NCBI GenBank assembly: GCA_017408825.1
Contig: JAFQTX010000018.1
Coordinates: forward strand, 62,001-126,000
Direction of reading: 5' to 3'
Length of the DNA stretch: 64,000 bases
Source: Alistipes sp.
Lineage (GTDB): Bacteria; Bacteroidota; Bacteroidia; Bacteroidales; Rikenellaceae
The notes under the pieces were generated by a model. It was not told the DNA's origin and searched no databases. It saw only the letters and a program-made list of their open reading frames with translations. Both the position numbers and the translations under genes were made by a program. Positions 1 to 7,980 of the stretch are shown here, one piece after another. Each line of letters starts with the position of its first letter. Within the stretch, counting starts at the first letter, position 1.

Positions 1-325
1 CGAGCTTTAGACCATCCTCGAACGAGAGCGCACCAGCAACAACAAGTGCTGAGAACTCACCAAGAGAGTGGCCAGCAACGGCGTCGGGCTTAACGCCAAG
101 TGCCTTAGCCAAGATTACTGAGTGGAGGAATACTGCGGGCTGTGTCACCTTCGTCTGCTTAAGCTCTTCAGGTGTGCCAGCAAACATAATATCTGTAATT
201 CTGAATCCGAGAATCTCGTTAGCCTTCTCAAATAGCTCCTTTGCTTCGGGTACATTGTCGTAAATGTCCTTACCCATACCTACGGCCTGTGATCCCTGGC
301 CGGGAAATACATAAGCGTGCTTCAT
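1..325 (-). CDS. fabD: Malonyl-CoA:ACP transacylase, N-terminal part (cut by window edge)
   Basis: N-terminal 108 residues of FabD, the cytosolic enzyme that moves malonyl from CoA to acyl carrier protein for fatty-acid synthesis. The gene reads leftwards and leaves the window, so about two thirds are missing. The translation from the ATG at 325 begins [18 protein letters not shown] (residues 9-13) and GHSLGE (85-90, with nucleophile Ser87) are the two hallmark motifs, in the right order and spacing. The intergenic space to the divergent ROK regulator at 589 holds a promoter box for each gene. Identification is secure; the rest of the protein cannot be judged here. Confidence 0.95.
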   Translation of the reverse strand, partial: MKHAYVFPGQGSQAVGMGKDIYDNVPEAKELFEKANEILGFRITDIMFAGTPEELKQTKVTQPAVFLHSVILAKALGVKPDAVAGHSLGEFSALVVAGALSFEDGLKL

Positions 326-358
326 AATTTTAAGCCATTAGTTTAATCTAAATCGCCG

Positions 359-366
359 CAAAGTTA
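359..366 (-). promoter_or_regulatory. Bacteroidota -7 box for fabD
   Basis: Reads TAACTTTG on the minus strand, matching the Bacteroidota TAnnTTTG box, 33 bases upstream of the fabD start. No good TTTG -33 element is visible, so this rests on the -7 box alone. Confidence 0.5.
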
Positions 367-550
367 GTAAAAAAATGCATACTACCTACTATTATAATGT
401 AAAATAGTGGGTATGAGGATAATGCCTTAACACATAAACTCGTCGAGGATAATGATGAACGGTGCGTTGGTGTTGGTGATAATATATAGCAGGGAGTCTA
501 CTTTTTTTGCGATTTATTAAAAATTGTAGATAATTTTCAAATTTTTTTAC

Positions 551-558
551 TATATTTG
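551..558 (+). promoter_or_regulatory. -7 box for the ROK regulator
   Basis: TATATTTG, 30 bases before the ATG at 589, in AT-rich DNA. Fits TAnnTTTG; the -33 element is unclear. Confidence 0.5.
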
Positions 559-588
559 TGTTAGAAATGTAAAAAATGAGATAATCAG

Positions 589-1818
589 ATGACGTCTTTA
601 GCCAAGTTTTTCAATATTGATGCCGAGGCAAACCTCAAGGGCATCACTCACAAAAATAATATCATCAAGCGTAATATCATCGCCTATATGGCGCTTAATG
701 GTGAGTGTATACTCTCGGAGCTTACGCGCGAGCTACACATCAGTGTGCCTACGATGACTAAACTCGTGCAGGAGCTTGTCGATGACCACATCGTGATTGA
801 CCTCGGTAAGGTTGAGACTCCTGGAGGTCGTCGCCCTAATGTCTTTGGTCTGGCAAACTCGGCTATATATTTTATAGGTATCAACGTGGGCCGTGACCAT
901 ATGACCTATGTGGTGACAGACCTGCAAAACAACGTTATCAGCGAGCGTATCGATAATACGTTCGAACTCGTTGATCGCCCTCAGTGCTTGGAGCGCATAT
1001 GCCAAAATATAGAGTCGTTCGTGGCTACGTGTGGTATCGACCGTGAGAAGATCCTCGGTGTGGGTGTCTCGATGGTGGGACGTGTAAATCCTGAGACAGG
1101 CCGCTCGTATAAATATTTCACCTCAAGCGAGGAATCGCTTACCGATATTATCTCTAAGCGTATCGACATCCGAGTGATGCTCGAGAACGATACACGTGCC
1201 CGCTGCTACGCTGAGTACACTACGGGAAAGTCGAAGAACGAGAGCAACGTGCTCTACTTGCATATGGGTCGTGGCGTAGCCATAGGTATAGTTATCGACG
1301 GTAAGCTCTACTACGGCAAGAATGGCTTTGCTGGCGAGTTCGGCCATATACCATTCTTCGACAACGAGATCATATGTGGCTGCGGTAAGAAGGGATGTCT
1401 TGAGACCGAGGTGTCGGGTATTGCCATCGAGGATAAGATTGTACACCTTATACGCAACGGCGTGAACACCTGTCTTCGTGAGATGTACGACCGTGGTGAG
1501 AGTATTCACATCAACGATATTATAGCCGCAGCACACAATGATGACAATCTGGCTATCGAGCTTATCGAGGAGGCGGGCGAGAAGGTGGGTAAGGCTGTAG
1601 CCTTCCTTATCAACACGTTTAATCCCGAGACCGTTATCGTGGGTGGTAACCTTGCTCAGGCGGGCGAGTATCTTATGCTCCCGCTCAAGTCATCGACGAA
1701 CAAATATTCGCTGAACCTCGTATATAAGGATACCAAGTTCCGAGTATCTAAGATGTCGGATAGTGCCAATGCCTGGGGCGTGGCGATGCTTATACGTAAC
1801 AAGATTATCGGCTTGTAG
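589..1818 (+). CDS. ROK-family transcriptional regulator (NagC/XylR type)
   Basis: 409 residues, the usual size of ROK regulators rather than ROK sugar kinases. An N-terminal winged helix-turn-helix (about residues 25-75) is followed by an actin-like ROK domain (about 93-405). In the ROK domain, GEFGH (249-253) with His253 and the CxCGxxGC knuckle (Cys263, Cys265, Cys270) form the family's zinc site, and END (199-201) holds the Asp equivalent to the kinase catalytic residue. Such proteins sense a sugar or amino-sugar and repress uptake or breakdown genes. No sugar gene lies next to it, so its ligand and targets cannot be read from context. The acetyltransferase gene starts two bases after its stop, suggesting cotranscription. 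Confidence 0.9.
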   Translation: MTSLAKFFNIDAEANLKGITHKNNIIKRNIIAYMALNGECILSELTRELHISVPTMTKLVQELVDDHIVIDLGKVETPGGRRPNVFGLANSAIYFIGINVGRDHMTYVVTDLQNNVISERIDNTFELVDRPQCLERICQNIESFVATCGIDREKILGVGVSMVGRVNPETGRSYKYFTSSEESLTDIISKRIDIRVMLENDTRARCYAEYTTGKSKNESNVLYLHMGRGVAIGIVIDGKLYYGKNGFAGEFGHIPFFDNEIICGCGKKGCLETEVSGIAIEDKIVHLIRNGVNTCLREMYDRGESIHINDIIAAAHNDDNLAIELIEEAGEKVGKAVAFLINTFNPETVIVGGNLAQAGEYLMLPLKSSTNKYSLNLVYKDTKFRVSKMSDSANAWGVAMLIRNKIIGL

Positions 1819-1820
1819 TT

Positions 1821-2342
1821 ATGCTTAGGCTCGATGCTGGTTGTTGTCGTCTGCGTGCCCTGGAGCCTTGCGACGTGGAGTTGTTGTATCTCTGGGAGAA
1901 CGATCCTGCGGTGTGGCGTGTTAGTGGCACTACACAGCCACTGTCGCTCGAGCGCATAGCACGTTATGTTGAGGAGCAGAACTACGATATATATGCCACA
2001 CGTCAGATGCGCCTTGTTGTTGAGGTAGAGGGCGTTGCAGTAGGTACGATAGATGTCATCGACTTCGACCCTCAGCACCTGCGTTTGGGTGTCGGTGTGC
2101 TTATCTACTCGGAGGAGGATCGTCGTAGGGGCTATGCCCGTGCGGCACTTGGTGCTGTTGCCGACTATGCTCGTGATACGCTGGGAGTGCATCAGCTGTG
2201 GGCTTCGGTGGCGGCAGATAATGAGCCAAGTGTTGCACTTTTTGAGGAGTTGGGCTATGAGCGTTGTGGTGTGCGCCGTGATTGGCTGCGTCGAGGTGGT
2301 GGTTATGTCGATGTCTACGACTACCAGCTAATTTTGGAGTAG
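1821..2342 (+). CDS. GNAT N-acetyltransferase
   Basis: 173 residues, a single Gcn5-related acetyltransferase domain of the RimJ/RimL/SpeG-like branch. After an N-terminal strand-helix region, the acetyl-CoA loop shows as RRRGYA (about residue 99 onward, the R/Q-x-x-G-x-G/A motif), followed by a helix and a typical C-terminal ending with N-E-P-S and a GY.R.G turn. Substrate cannot be predicted; RimJ-like enzymes modify protein N-termini and SpeG-like ones polyamines. It begins two bases after the ROK gene, so the two are probably translated from one message. Confidence 0.85.
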   Translation: MLRLDAGCCRLRALEPCDVELLYLWENDPAVWRVSGTTQPLSLERIARYVEEQNYDIYATRQMRLVVEVEGVAVGTIDVIDFDPQHLRLGVGVLIYSEEDRRRGYARAALGAVADYARDTLGVHQLWASVAADNEPSVALFEELGYERCGVRRDWLRRGGGYVDVYDYQLILE

Positions 2343-2396
2343 GTGTTTGGAAATTGAAAAAAGATGCATACATTTGTAGTGAGTTAATCTGAAGTT

Positions 2397-4061
2397 ATGC
2401 TGCGTCGTGTCGATATCGTCGTTTTGGTGGCTTGTGTCCTCGCACTTATGTTTGGTTGTCAGACTGATAGCCAGACCATTGAGTCTATGGATCGTGCCGA
2501 GAGCATTATGGCGGAGCAACCCGAGGAGGCGTTGAGGCTTATCGAGGCGATCAATCCCAATGAGCTAAGGCGTAAGGGCGATAAGGCCCGCTACAACCTT
2601 CTATATAGCGAGGCGCAGTATCACAACTATATAGACTCTGACCGAGATACGCTCATACTCCCCGCCGTGGAGTACTACACTGCTCGCAACCTTAACCACG
2701 AGGCTGTACGTGCCCTCTATCAACAGGCTCTCATTCTGCGTCGTCAGGGTATCGACCACCTGGCCGAGGCTATGGTGGCACTCCTCGAGGCTGAGAAGCG
2801 GCTGGAGGGTATCGATGATGTGAAGCTCCGTGGCCTTGTATATAGGGCTAAGGGCGATATATATAACGACGGATGTCTCTTTGCTAACGCCATCGAGAGT
2901 TATGCTCGAGCCAAGGAGTGTTTCGATAGGATTGGTTCGGAGTACCATAGTGCATATACACTCTATCATATGGGTGCTATGCAGATGCAACTTCGTGATT
3001 TCGACCGAGCCAAGGAGTTGTTAGATGAGGCTCTTGATTATAGCGTAAAGGCTGATAACAAGAGCTTTATGTGTGGCATACTGCACGAACTTATCGACTT
3101 GGCAGTATATACTGAGGATTATGCGTTGTGTGCGGAGCTACTCGCAACGTTCGATACGTATGACTGTTTGCTTTTTGGCCAGGCACACTATATGGCTATT
3201 GAGGCGATACTCCTCTCGCATCGTGGTGATATGCGTGGTGCTTTGGCGCTTATCGAGGAGGCTAAGGGTGCTCCAGAGGTGGAGCGTGCCGATCTCGACT
3301 TTGCGCAGTATGTCATCTATCGAAATGCCGGAGATACTGAGCAGGCTCTCTACTGGGAGGAGCGTAGCAAACATGCTCAGGATAGGCTTATGATCGAGGT
3401 GCTTGAACAGCCTGTGCTCAATGTGCAGATAGAGATGCTACAAAATAACCTTCAGGCGGCAGAGCGTGAACGACAGTTGGTGCGACAACGTAACACGATT
3501 ATATATTGTGTCATTATCCTCGCCATAATGTTGGTTGCCTATGTCATCTGGCGACGTGTGCGACGCAAGAACGAGGCTATTGCCCACTACGTGGAGACCA
3601 TCCATGAACTCTCTATCGCCCTTGATAATGTGCCTCGTGAACTCTCGGCATCGCTCGGTGCATTGTATCGTGACCGCTTCAGCGAGCTTAACGAACTGTG
3701 CGACATATACTACGACCATAGTGGCTCCTCACGCCATAAGAATATGGTGTTCAACAAGCTTACCGAGACTATCGACTCGATGAAGAACGACTCGGTGCGT
3801 CTTGCCGAGTTGGAACGTGCTGTGGATGAGTATCGTGACGGACTTGTGCGTCGCCTCAAGGCGCTACTGCCCAAGCTCAGCGAGCGTGACTACCGTGTAG
3901 CGGTTTACTCCTTCGCAGGCTTTTCAAATCGTGCCATAGCAATATTTATTGATAGCGACCCTGTGTCGGTGTCGAAGATTAAGTATAACATCAAGTATAA
4001 ACTTAAAGGGGTGGAGACTGACGATGCTAAGTTTGTGGTTGCAGCCCTTTCAGAGAAGTAG
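2397..4061 (+). CDS. TPR-transmembrane-HTH regulator
   Basis: 554 residues with an architecture common in Bacteroidota. It has an N-terminal signal with a lipobox-like MFGC (Cys at about 21), a long all-helical region of tetratricopeptide-like repeats (about 35-330), a single membrane helix (about 363-383, followed by RRVRRK), a coiled-coil stretch, and a C-terminal helix-turn-helix (about 490-550, SERDYRVAVYSFAGFSNRAI region) resembling LuxR/DUF6377-type DNA-binding ends. The inferred topology puts TPRs in the periplasm and the HTH in the cytoplasm. It would sense an envelope signal and control genes directly; the target is unknown. The small lipoprotein gene 8 bases downstream is probably cotranscribed. 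Confidence 0.75.
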   Translation: MLRRVDIVVLVACVLALMFGCQTDSQTIESMDRAESIMAEQPEEALRLIEAINPNELRRKGDKARYNLLYSEAQYHNYIDSDRDTLILPAVEYYTARNLNHEAVRALYQQALILRRQGIDHLAEAMVALLEAEKRLEGIDDVKLRGLVYRAKGDIYNDGCLFANAIESYARAKECFDRIGSEYHSAYTLYHMGAMQMQLRDFDRAKELLDEALDYSVKADNKSFMCGILHELIDLAVYTEDYALCAELLATFDTYDCLLFGQAHYMAIEAILLSHRGDMRGALALIEEAKGAPEVERADLDFAQYVIYRNAGDTEQALYWEERSKHAQDRLMIEVLEQPVLNVQIEMLQNNLQAAERERQLVRQRNTIIYCVIILAIMLVAYVIWRRVRRKNEAIAHYVETIHELSIALDNVPRELSASLGALYRDRFSELNELCDIYYDHSGSSRHKNMVFNKLTETIDSMKNDSVRLAELERAVDEYRDGLVRRLKALLPKLSERDYRVAVYSFAGFSNRAIAIFIDSDPVSVSKIKYNIKYKLKGVETDDAKFVVAALSEK

Positions 4062-4069
4062 ACACTATT

Positions 4070-4483
4070 ATGCGACTATCTGTAATATATAAGATGCTTA
4101 TCCTTGCTCTCATTGCCACAATGGCAGTGGGTTGCGAGGCTAGTTTTATTGGTGATGATGGTAGTGCAGACCAAAAACAACCCAACAAGATATTGATACC
4201 CATCAACCGTAGGCCTCGTTATCCTGGAGGTATAATCAAGGAGCCACGTATTATTGATGACAACTTTACATTTGAGATATATCGACCCTCAAAGTCTGCT
4301 TCATATAGCGTTACGGTGCGCTCGGTAGCTACGGGCGAGGAGTATCGTGCGGAGCTACGTAAGCAGAGTTGTAGTGTTACCATTCCTTGTCTGGTTGTTA
4401 ATGACGAGTATGAGATAACCGTAATTTCAGAGGATGGTACTATTGTGGAGAGTGTGACTCTGGCTACAGTAGATGCCAAGTAG
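4070..4483 (+). CDS. Small putative lipoprotein, unrecognised
   Basis: 137 residues. The signal peptide ends in a lipobox AVGC (Cys about 22), so the mature protein is probably lipid-anchored. The rest looks like one small beta-sandwich domain: alternating hydrophobic residues with regularly spaced strands, and an ending (EYEITVISEDGTIVESV) similar in style to DUF3244/Por-tail-like domains, though I cannot assign a family. It follows the TPR-HTH regulator after 8 bases and could be its envelope partner; that is inference from position only. Confidence 0.6.
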   Translation: MRLSVIYKMLILALIATMAVGCEASFIGDDGSADQKQPNKILIPINRRPRYPGGIIKEPRIIDDNFTFEIYRPSKSASYSVTVRSVATGEEYRAELRKQSCSVTIPCLVVNDEYEITVISEDGTIVESVTLATVDAK

Positions 4484-4558
4484 GGTAGGATATAAATGTG
4501 GTGTGAAGTACAAATTTTGCTGTATAGAGTAAAAAAAACAAAAATTTTTGCGAAAAAG

Positions 4559-4589
4559 TTTGCAGAATAAAAAAAATGGTGTACCTTTG
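4559..4589 (+). promoter_or_regulatory. Promoter of tRNA-Asn (-33 TTTG, 19 bp, -7 TACCTTTG)
   Basis: TTTG at 4559-4562, 19 bases, then TACCTTTG at 4582-4589: the textbook Bacteroidota arrangement. The tRNA begins 35 bases later. Confidence 0.8.
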
Positions 4590-4623
4590 CACCGCAATCG
4601 AAAGATAACGGTTCTTTTACAAT

Positions 4624-4697
4624 GCCTGAATAGCTCAGTTGGTTAGAGCACATGACTGTTAATCATGGGGTCCTAGGTTCAAGTCCTTGTTCAGGCG
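4624..4697 (+). tRNA. tRNA-Asn(GTT)
   Basis: Cloverleaf with acceptor GCCTGAA/TTCAGGC, discriminator G, anticodon stem CATGA/TCATG and loop CTGTTAA, giving anticodon GTT. T arm contains GGTTCAAGTCC. The CCA end is not encoded. Confidence 0.95.
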
Positions 4698-4855
4698 CTC
4701 AAGTGCGAGGGATGCACTAATAAAGAGGTAGCAAACGATAAGCTGCAATGGCCACGGCCATAGGAGGTGGAGGAAAACGCCATTCCACCGATAGGCAGAC
4801 GATGCGGTCGAGCTTCAATAATGATGACGAGACTCTTAAAAAACTTATCGGAAAA
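4698..4855. other. Spacer between tRNA-Asn and tRNA-Val
   Basis: No ORF or clear terminator. GC-rich dyads occur around 4751-4800 (GGCCACGGCC; a GGTGGA/TCCACC pair), possibly a processing or termination structure, but no T-run follows. Confidence 0.4.
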
Positions 4856-4886
4856 TTTGCAGATTAAAAAATAATGTTTACCTTTG
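4856..4886 (+). promoter_or_regulatory. Promoter of tRNA-Val (-33 TTTG, 19 bp, -7 TACCTTTG)
   Basis: TTTG at 4856-4859 and TACCTTTG at 4879-4886, spacing 19. The stretch TTTGCAGATTAAAAAATA is shared almost exactly with the tRNA-Asn and tRNA-Leu promoters. Confidence 0.8.
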
Positions 4887-4908
4887 CAGTCCCGAGCCTT
4901 AACAATTA

Positions 4909-4983
4909 GGGAGTTTAGCTCAGCTGGTTCAGAGCATCTGCCTTACAAGCAGAGGGTCGGCGGTTCGAATCCGTCAACTCCCA
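4909..4983 (+). tRNA. tRNA-Val(TAC)
   Basis: Acceptor GGGAGTT/AACTCCC, discriminator A, anticodon stem TCTGC/GCAGA with loop CTTACAA, anticodon TAC. D arm AGCTCAGCTGGTTCAGAGC and T arm GGTTCGAATCC are canonical. CCA is not encoded. Confidence 0.95.
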
Positions 4984-4995
4984 CAACAGACACAG

Positions 4996-5025
4996 AACAG
5001 ACGACTAAAAGTCGTCTGTTTTTGT
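4996..5025 (+). terminator. Intrinsic terminator after tRNA-Val
   Basis: Perfect 10-bp stem AACAGACGAC / GTCGTCTGTT around loop TAAAA, followed by a T-rich run. Confidence 0.85.
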
Positions 5026-5100
5026 TTTACCCCTATGGCAGAGTCTTTAGGACAATAAGATGGTTGGGATCAGTCTGAAAACCCTGTGGGCAGATCAATT

Positions 5101-5244
5101 CTTTTAGGACCATTAAGACCATTAGGACCATTAAGACCATAAGACCATTACGAGGTAGGGTATCTGCTGTTGTTTTGGCCGTTGGCTGTTTGCACTGTTG
5201 GCCGCAACCATCTTAATTGTCTTAATGGCCCTAACGGTCTTAAA
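5101..5244. repeat. 9-bp tandem repeat (ATTAAGACC-like units) with inverted partner
   Basis: About five near-identical 9-base units (ATTAAGACC, ATTAGGACC, ATTAAGACC, a shortened ATAAGACC, ATTACGAGG) at 5113-5155, then GTAGGGTATC and a GTTGTTTTGGCCGTTGG tract. A second copy lies at 8663-8765. Here, but not there, an inverted partner (GTCTTAATGGCCCTAACGG, about 5219-5237) could fold back on the units. No ORF with a start and plausible composition reads through. Most of the 340-base gap between the two convergent tRNAs is this repeat. Confidence 0.6.
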
Positions 5245-5283
5245 TTTTCGGTGATCCCCAACAAGCCCCTTATCAGAGCATAT

Positions 5284-5317
5284 AAACAAAAAAACGGAGG
5301 ACTTACATCCTCCGTTT
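5284..5317 (-). terminator. Intrinsic terminator of tRNA-Leu
   Basis: On the minus strand AAACGGAGGA and TCCTCCGTTT pair perfectly (10 bp, 6-base loop), followed by a run of T. It ends 7 bases after the tRNA 3' end. Confidence 0.85.
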
Positions 5318-5323
5318 CTCTCG

Positions 5324-5407
5324 TGCCCAGGACGAGACTCGAACTCACACGGGCTAACGCCCACTACCCCCTCAAAGTAGCGTGTCTACCAATTCCACCA
5401 CCTGGGC
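5324..5407 (-). tRNA. tRNA-Leu(GAG)
   Basis: 84 nt class II tRNA with acceptor GCCCAGG/CCTGGGC on the coding strand, discriminator A, a long variable arm (GGGCGTTAGCCC), and anticodon stem CTACT/GGTAG around loop TTGAGGG, giving GAG. CCA is not encoded. Confidence 0.93.
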
Positions 5408-5424
5408 TCTGAGGTTTGGGTGTG

Positions 5425-5455
5425 CAAATGTAGTAACTATTTTTTAATCTGCAAA
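5425..5455 (-). promoter_or_regulatory. Promoter of tRNA-Leu (-33 TTTG, 19 bp, -7 TACATTTG)
   Basis: On the minus strand TTTG (5455-5452), 19 bases, TACATTTG (5432-5425). The first part, TTTGCAGATTAAAAAATA, matches the tRNA-Val promoter base for base. Confidence 0.8.
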
Positions 5456-5474
5456 CTTTTTTGGCAAAAAGTTT

Positions 5475-5524
5475 TATAAAAATAATAGGCCCAACACGTA
5501 ACATCCTGATGTCGAGCCTATTAT
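5475..5524 (-). terminator. Intrinsic terminator of metK
   Basis: On the minus strand ATAATAGGC and GCCTATTAT form a 9-bp stem around a 25-base loop that has its own small ACATC/GATGT dyad; a T-rich run follows. It starts 22 bases after the metK stop. Confidence 0.75.
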
Positions 5525-5546
5525 ATGTAGATATTATTTTATCTCT

Positions 5547-6839
5547 TTACAAGCCAAACTCATGCTTTAGGCGGTCTACCTCGTCGAGCTTCTCCCATGA
5601 GAAGAACTCCACCTCCTTAGCAAACTCCTTGCCCTCCTTACCCACGAAGCGCACAAGCTCTGTATATGGGCGGCGGCCAAAGTGACCATAAGATGCGGTA
5701 GCCTCAAAGATAGGGTACTTTAGGCCGAAGCGCTCAACGATAGCCGCAGGGCGTAGGTTGAAGAGCTGGCCAATCTTCTCGGCGATCTCGCCATCCGTGA
5801 GCTTGACGTTAGATGTGCCATAGGTATCAACATATATAGACAATGGCTGTGCAATACCGATAGCGTAGCTCACCTGCACAAGTACCTCACGTGCGATACC
5901 TGCTGCAACCATATTCTTGGCGATGTGGCGTGCTGCGTAGGCTGCCGAGCGGTCTACCTTTGATGAGTCCTTGCCTGAAAATGCTCCACCGCCATGTGCG
6001 CCACGACCACCGTAGGTGTCCACGATAATCTTACGTCCTGTAAGTCCTGTGTCGCCATGTGGGCCACCGATAACAAACTTGCCCGTAGGGTTTACGTGTA
6101 GGATATAGTCGTCGCCGATAAGCTCTGATAGCTTGTCCGAAGCACGCTCCAGACGAGCCTTGACACGTGGAATAAGGATGTTGCGTACGTCGTCGGCGAT
6201 GATGCGCTGCATCTGGCGCTCTGCCTCTTCCTCCGAGCGGTCACGTGTAGGGAGTATAAACTCGTCGTGCTGTGTCGATACCACGATTGTGTGTACACGC
6301 TTTGGGCGGCGCTCGTCGTCGTACTCGATGGTCACCTGGCTCTTAGAGTCGGGACGTAGGTAGGTCATCACCTCGCCCTCACGACGTATCACGGCCAACT
6401 CCTTGAGTATTACGTGTGAGAGGATAAGCGTTGCGGGCATATACTCTCGGGTCTCGTCTACGGCATAGCCAAACATAATACCCTGGTCGCCAGCACCCTG
6501 CTCCTCACCCTCGGGGCGCTCAACACCCTGGTTGATGTCGGAAGACTGCTCGTGGATGGCCGAGAGCACACCGCACGAAGCGGCATCGAACTGATACTCA
6601 CTACGGTTGTAGCCAATCTTGTTGATAACACGACGTGCCACGCCCTGAATATCGACATAACCCTCGGAGCGTACCTCGCCCGAGACAACTGTTAGACCTG
6701 TGGTGCAGAGAGTCTCGCACGCCACCTTGGAGTTAAGGTCGTAGCGAAGAAACTCATCGAGGATAGCATCTGAAATCTGATCGGCAACCTTATCTGGGTG
6801 TCCCTCCGATACAGACTCTGAAGTGAATAAAAAAGCCAT
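5547..6839 (-). CDS. metK: S-adenosylmethionine synthetase
   Basis: 430 residues, the longer MetK form of Bacteroidota (about 384 in E. coli). It makes SAM from methionine and ATP in the cytosol. Visible motifs: [15 protein letters not shown] near the N-terminus (ATP-binding His14 and magnesium-binding Asp), [11 protein letters not shown] in the middle (methionine-binding hexapeptide), and [19 protein letters not shown] (phosphate-binding loop). The start at 6839 is supported by the conserved [17 protein letters not shown] opening. Its ATG lies inside a 9-bp hairpin, and a SAM-II-like aptamer sits upstream, so product feedback at translation is likely. It is a single-gene transcript with its own promoter and terminator. 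Confidence 0.98.
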   Translation of the reverse strand: MAFLFTSESVSEGHPDKVADQISDAILDEFLRYDLNSKVACETLCTTGLTVVSGEVRSEGYVDIQGVARRVINKIGYNRSEYQFDAASCGVLSAIHEQSSDINQGVERPEGEEQGAGDQGIMFGYAVDETREYMPATLILSHVILKELAVIRREGEVMTYLRPDSKSQVTIEYDDERRPKRVHTIVVSTQHDEFILPTRDRSEEEAERQMQRIIADDVRNILIPRVKARLERASDKLSELIGDDYILHVNPTGKFVIGGPHGDTGLTGRKIIVDTYGGRGAHGGGAFSGKDSSKVDRSAAYAARHIAKNMVAAGIAREVLVQVSYAIGIAQPLSIYVDTYGTSNVKLTDGEIAEKIGQLFNLRPAAIVERFGLKYPIFEATASYGHFGRRPYTELVRFVGKEGKEFAKEVEFFSWEKLDEVDRLKHEFGL

Positions 6840-6878
6840 ACGTTACAAAAATATTAATGTTAATTAATAAACGTATGG
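6836..6878 (-). promoter_or_regulatory. Start-codon sequestering hairpin of metK
   Basis: CCATACGTT at 6836-6844 and AACGTATGG at 6870-6878 are exact inverted repeats (9 bp). In the RNA the second covers the metK AUG (6839-6837). The loop is very AT-rich. This is the likely expression platform of the upstream aptamer; the upper CCA overlaps an alternative partner (CCCUCCA) for the aptamer's 5' strand. Confidence 0.7.
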
Positions 6879-6904
6879 AGGGGAAATTGCGTATAAAAAG
6901 AGTG

Positions 6905-6954
6905 CCTTTTAGCAATTTTTTATTGTGGTTGCAATCAGTCCAAATCCCTCCACA
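6905..6954 (-). promoter_or_regulatory. Candidate SAM-II riboswitch aptamer upstream of metK
   Basis: Read on the minus strand, this stretch has the SAM-II (SAM_alpha) signature in order: P1 5' strand UGUGG (6954-6950), AUUUGGACUGAUUGCAA, P1 3' strand CCACA (6928-6924), an A-rich linker, then UUGCUAAAAGG (6915-6905). GCAA/UUGC can form the pseudoknot P2, and GG can meet CU (CC in the usual consensus). It differs from the consensus by about two extra bases after GUGG. The transcript should begin within a few bases of the aptamer, judged from the -7 box. SAM-II is a known class that controls methionine/SAM genes. Matching was by eye, not by covariance model. Confidence 0.75.
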
Positions 6955-6966
6955 TAATTTCGGGCG

Positions 6967-6974
6967 CAAAGGTA
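6967..6974 (-). promoter_or_regulatory. -7 box for metK
   Basis: TACCTTTG on the minus strand with ATTG 19 bases upstream. It places the transcript start near 6960, just before the aptamer. Confidence 0.65.
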
Positions 6975-7074
6975 GTAAAAAAAATTATACTTGCAATACC
7001 TCTCGTGGCATATATTTCCCTACCTATATATTATATACGTGGCGAAAAAGATCTCTAAAAAATGAATATGATAG

Positions 7075-7104
7075 TTTGACTTCTGAAAATATTTCCTAAC
7101 TTTG
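7075..7104 (+). promoter_or_regulatory. Promoter of the Mpv17-like gene
   Basis: TTTG at 7075-7078, 18 bases, TAACTTTG at 7097-7104; the ATG follows 25 bases later. Confidence 0.7.
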
Positions 7105-7129
7105 TAAGGATTAACCAAAATTTAAGTCG

Positions 7130-7819
7130 ATGAAACGTCAAGACCTCTACTTTGCCATCGTTATGCTGGCAATCTTCGTCCCTTTCTTTGTGTCGCCCGA
7201 GCTATATGCGTGGTATAAGACATTCAATGCCGACCACGCTATGATTATGGCATTCCTCAAATTTAGTATTCTCGCAACATTGGGCGAGATGCTCGGTTGT
7301 AGAATATCTACGGGCAACTATACCACACCCACCTTTGGAGCCTTGCCACGTATGGTCGTATGGGGGTTACTCGGTATGGCTATTAGCATGGCGATGACTG
7401 TGTTCTCTGCGGGTATTCCCGCCTTCATCACCGCAATGGGGGGTGAGGAGCTTGTCGAGGCCTTCAAAGCCGATGGCTTCTCGTGGGGTAAACTCATTGT
7501 GGCATTCTCAATCTCGGTGATGATGAATACCTTCTTCGCACCAGTGTTTATGACCTTCCATAAGATCACCGATACGCATATCGCCGAGAACGGAGGCTCG
7601 ATAAAAGCTCTCTTCCGACCTATCGCCATGCGCCGCCATATGGTGGAGCTTAACTGGGATCGCCAGTGGAGTTTTATATTTAAGAAGACCATTCCGCTGT
7701 TTTGGTATCCCGCCCACACAATCACCTTTATGCTCCCTGGCGAACTCCGTGTGCTCTTCGCAGCACTGTTGGGTGTTGCGCTGGGCGTAATCTTGGCTAT
7801 CGGCGCACGTAAGAAATAG
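7130..7819 (+). CDS. Integral membrane protein, Mpv17/PMP22-like
   Basis: 229 residues with about five hydrophobic helices (roughly 8-28, 42-62, 80-105, 122-145, 200-225). The C-terminal part has the layout of the Mpv17/PMP22 signature: a W/F-x-x-P-x-H-x-I-x-F-x-L-P-x-x-x-R-V pattern (FWYPAHTITFMLP, then RVLFAALLG) just before the final helix. In eukaryotes these proteins sit in mitochondrial or peroxisomal membranes and may be channels; bacterial function is unknown. The gene is monocistronic with its own promoter. The membrane protein call is firm, the family is by eye. Confidence 0.6.
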   Translation: MKRQDLYFAIVMLAIFVPFFVSPELYAWYKTFNADHAMIMAFLKFSILATLGEMLGCRISTGNYTTPTFGALPRMVVWGLLGMAISMAMTVFSAGIPAFITAMGGEELVEAFKADGFSWGKLIVAFSISVMMNTFFAPVFMTFHKITDTHIAENGGSIKALFRPIAMRRHMVELNWDRQWSFIFKKTIPLFWYPAHTITFMLPGELRVLFAALLGVALGVILAIGARKK

Positions 7820-7881
7820 CCTGATAATCAGCATATATAAGTGTGGCCTATGCGGCTATAAGAAATCATTAACGAAAAGCT

Positions 7882-7912
7882 ATTGCGGATACGAAAAAAG
7901 CCCTTATATTTG
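7882..7912 (+). promoter_or_regulatory. Promoter of rubrerythrin
   Basis: ATTG at 7882-7885, 19 bases, TATATTTG at 7905-7912, leaving a leader of about 60 A-rich bases before the ATG. Confidence 0.65.
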
Positions 7913-7980
7913 CACCAGAAACGAAAAGAAAACCAATAAAAATAAAAACAAAAGTTAAACCTAATAAAACTATTAAGATT

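Noticed and set aside
4884..5078. 64-residue frame across tRNA-Val
   Set aside because: Overlaps a canonical tRNA and its terminator; composition is an accident of the tRNA sequence.
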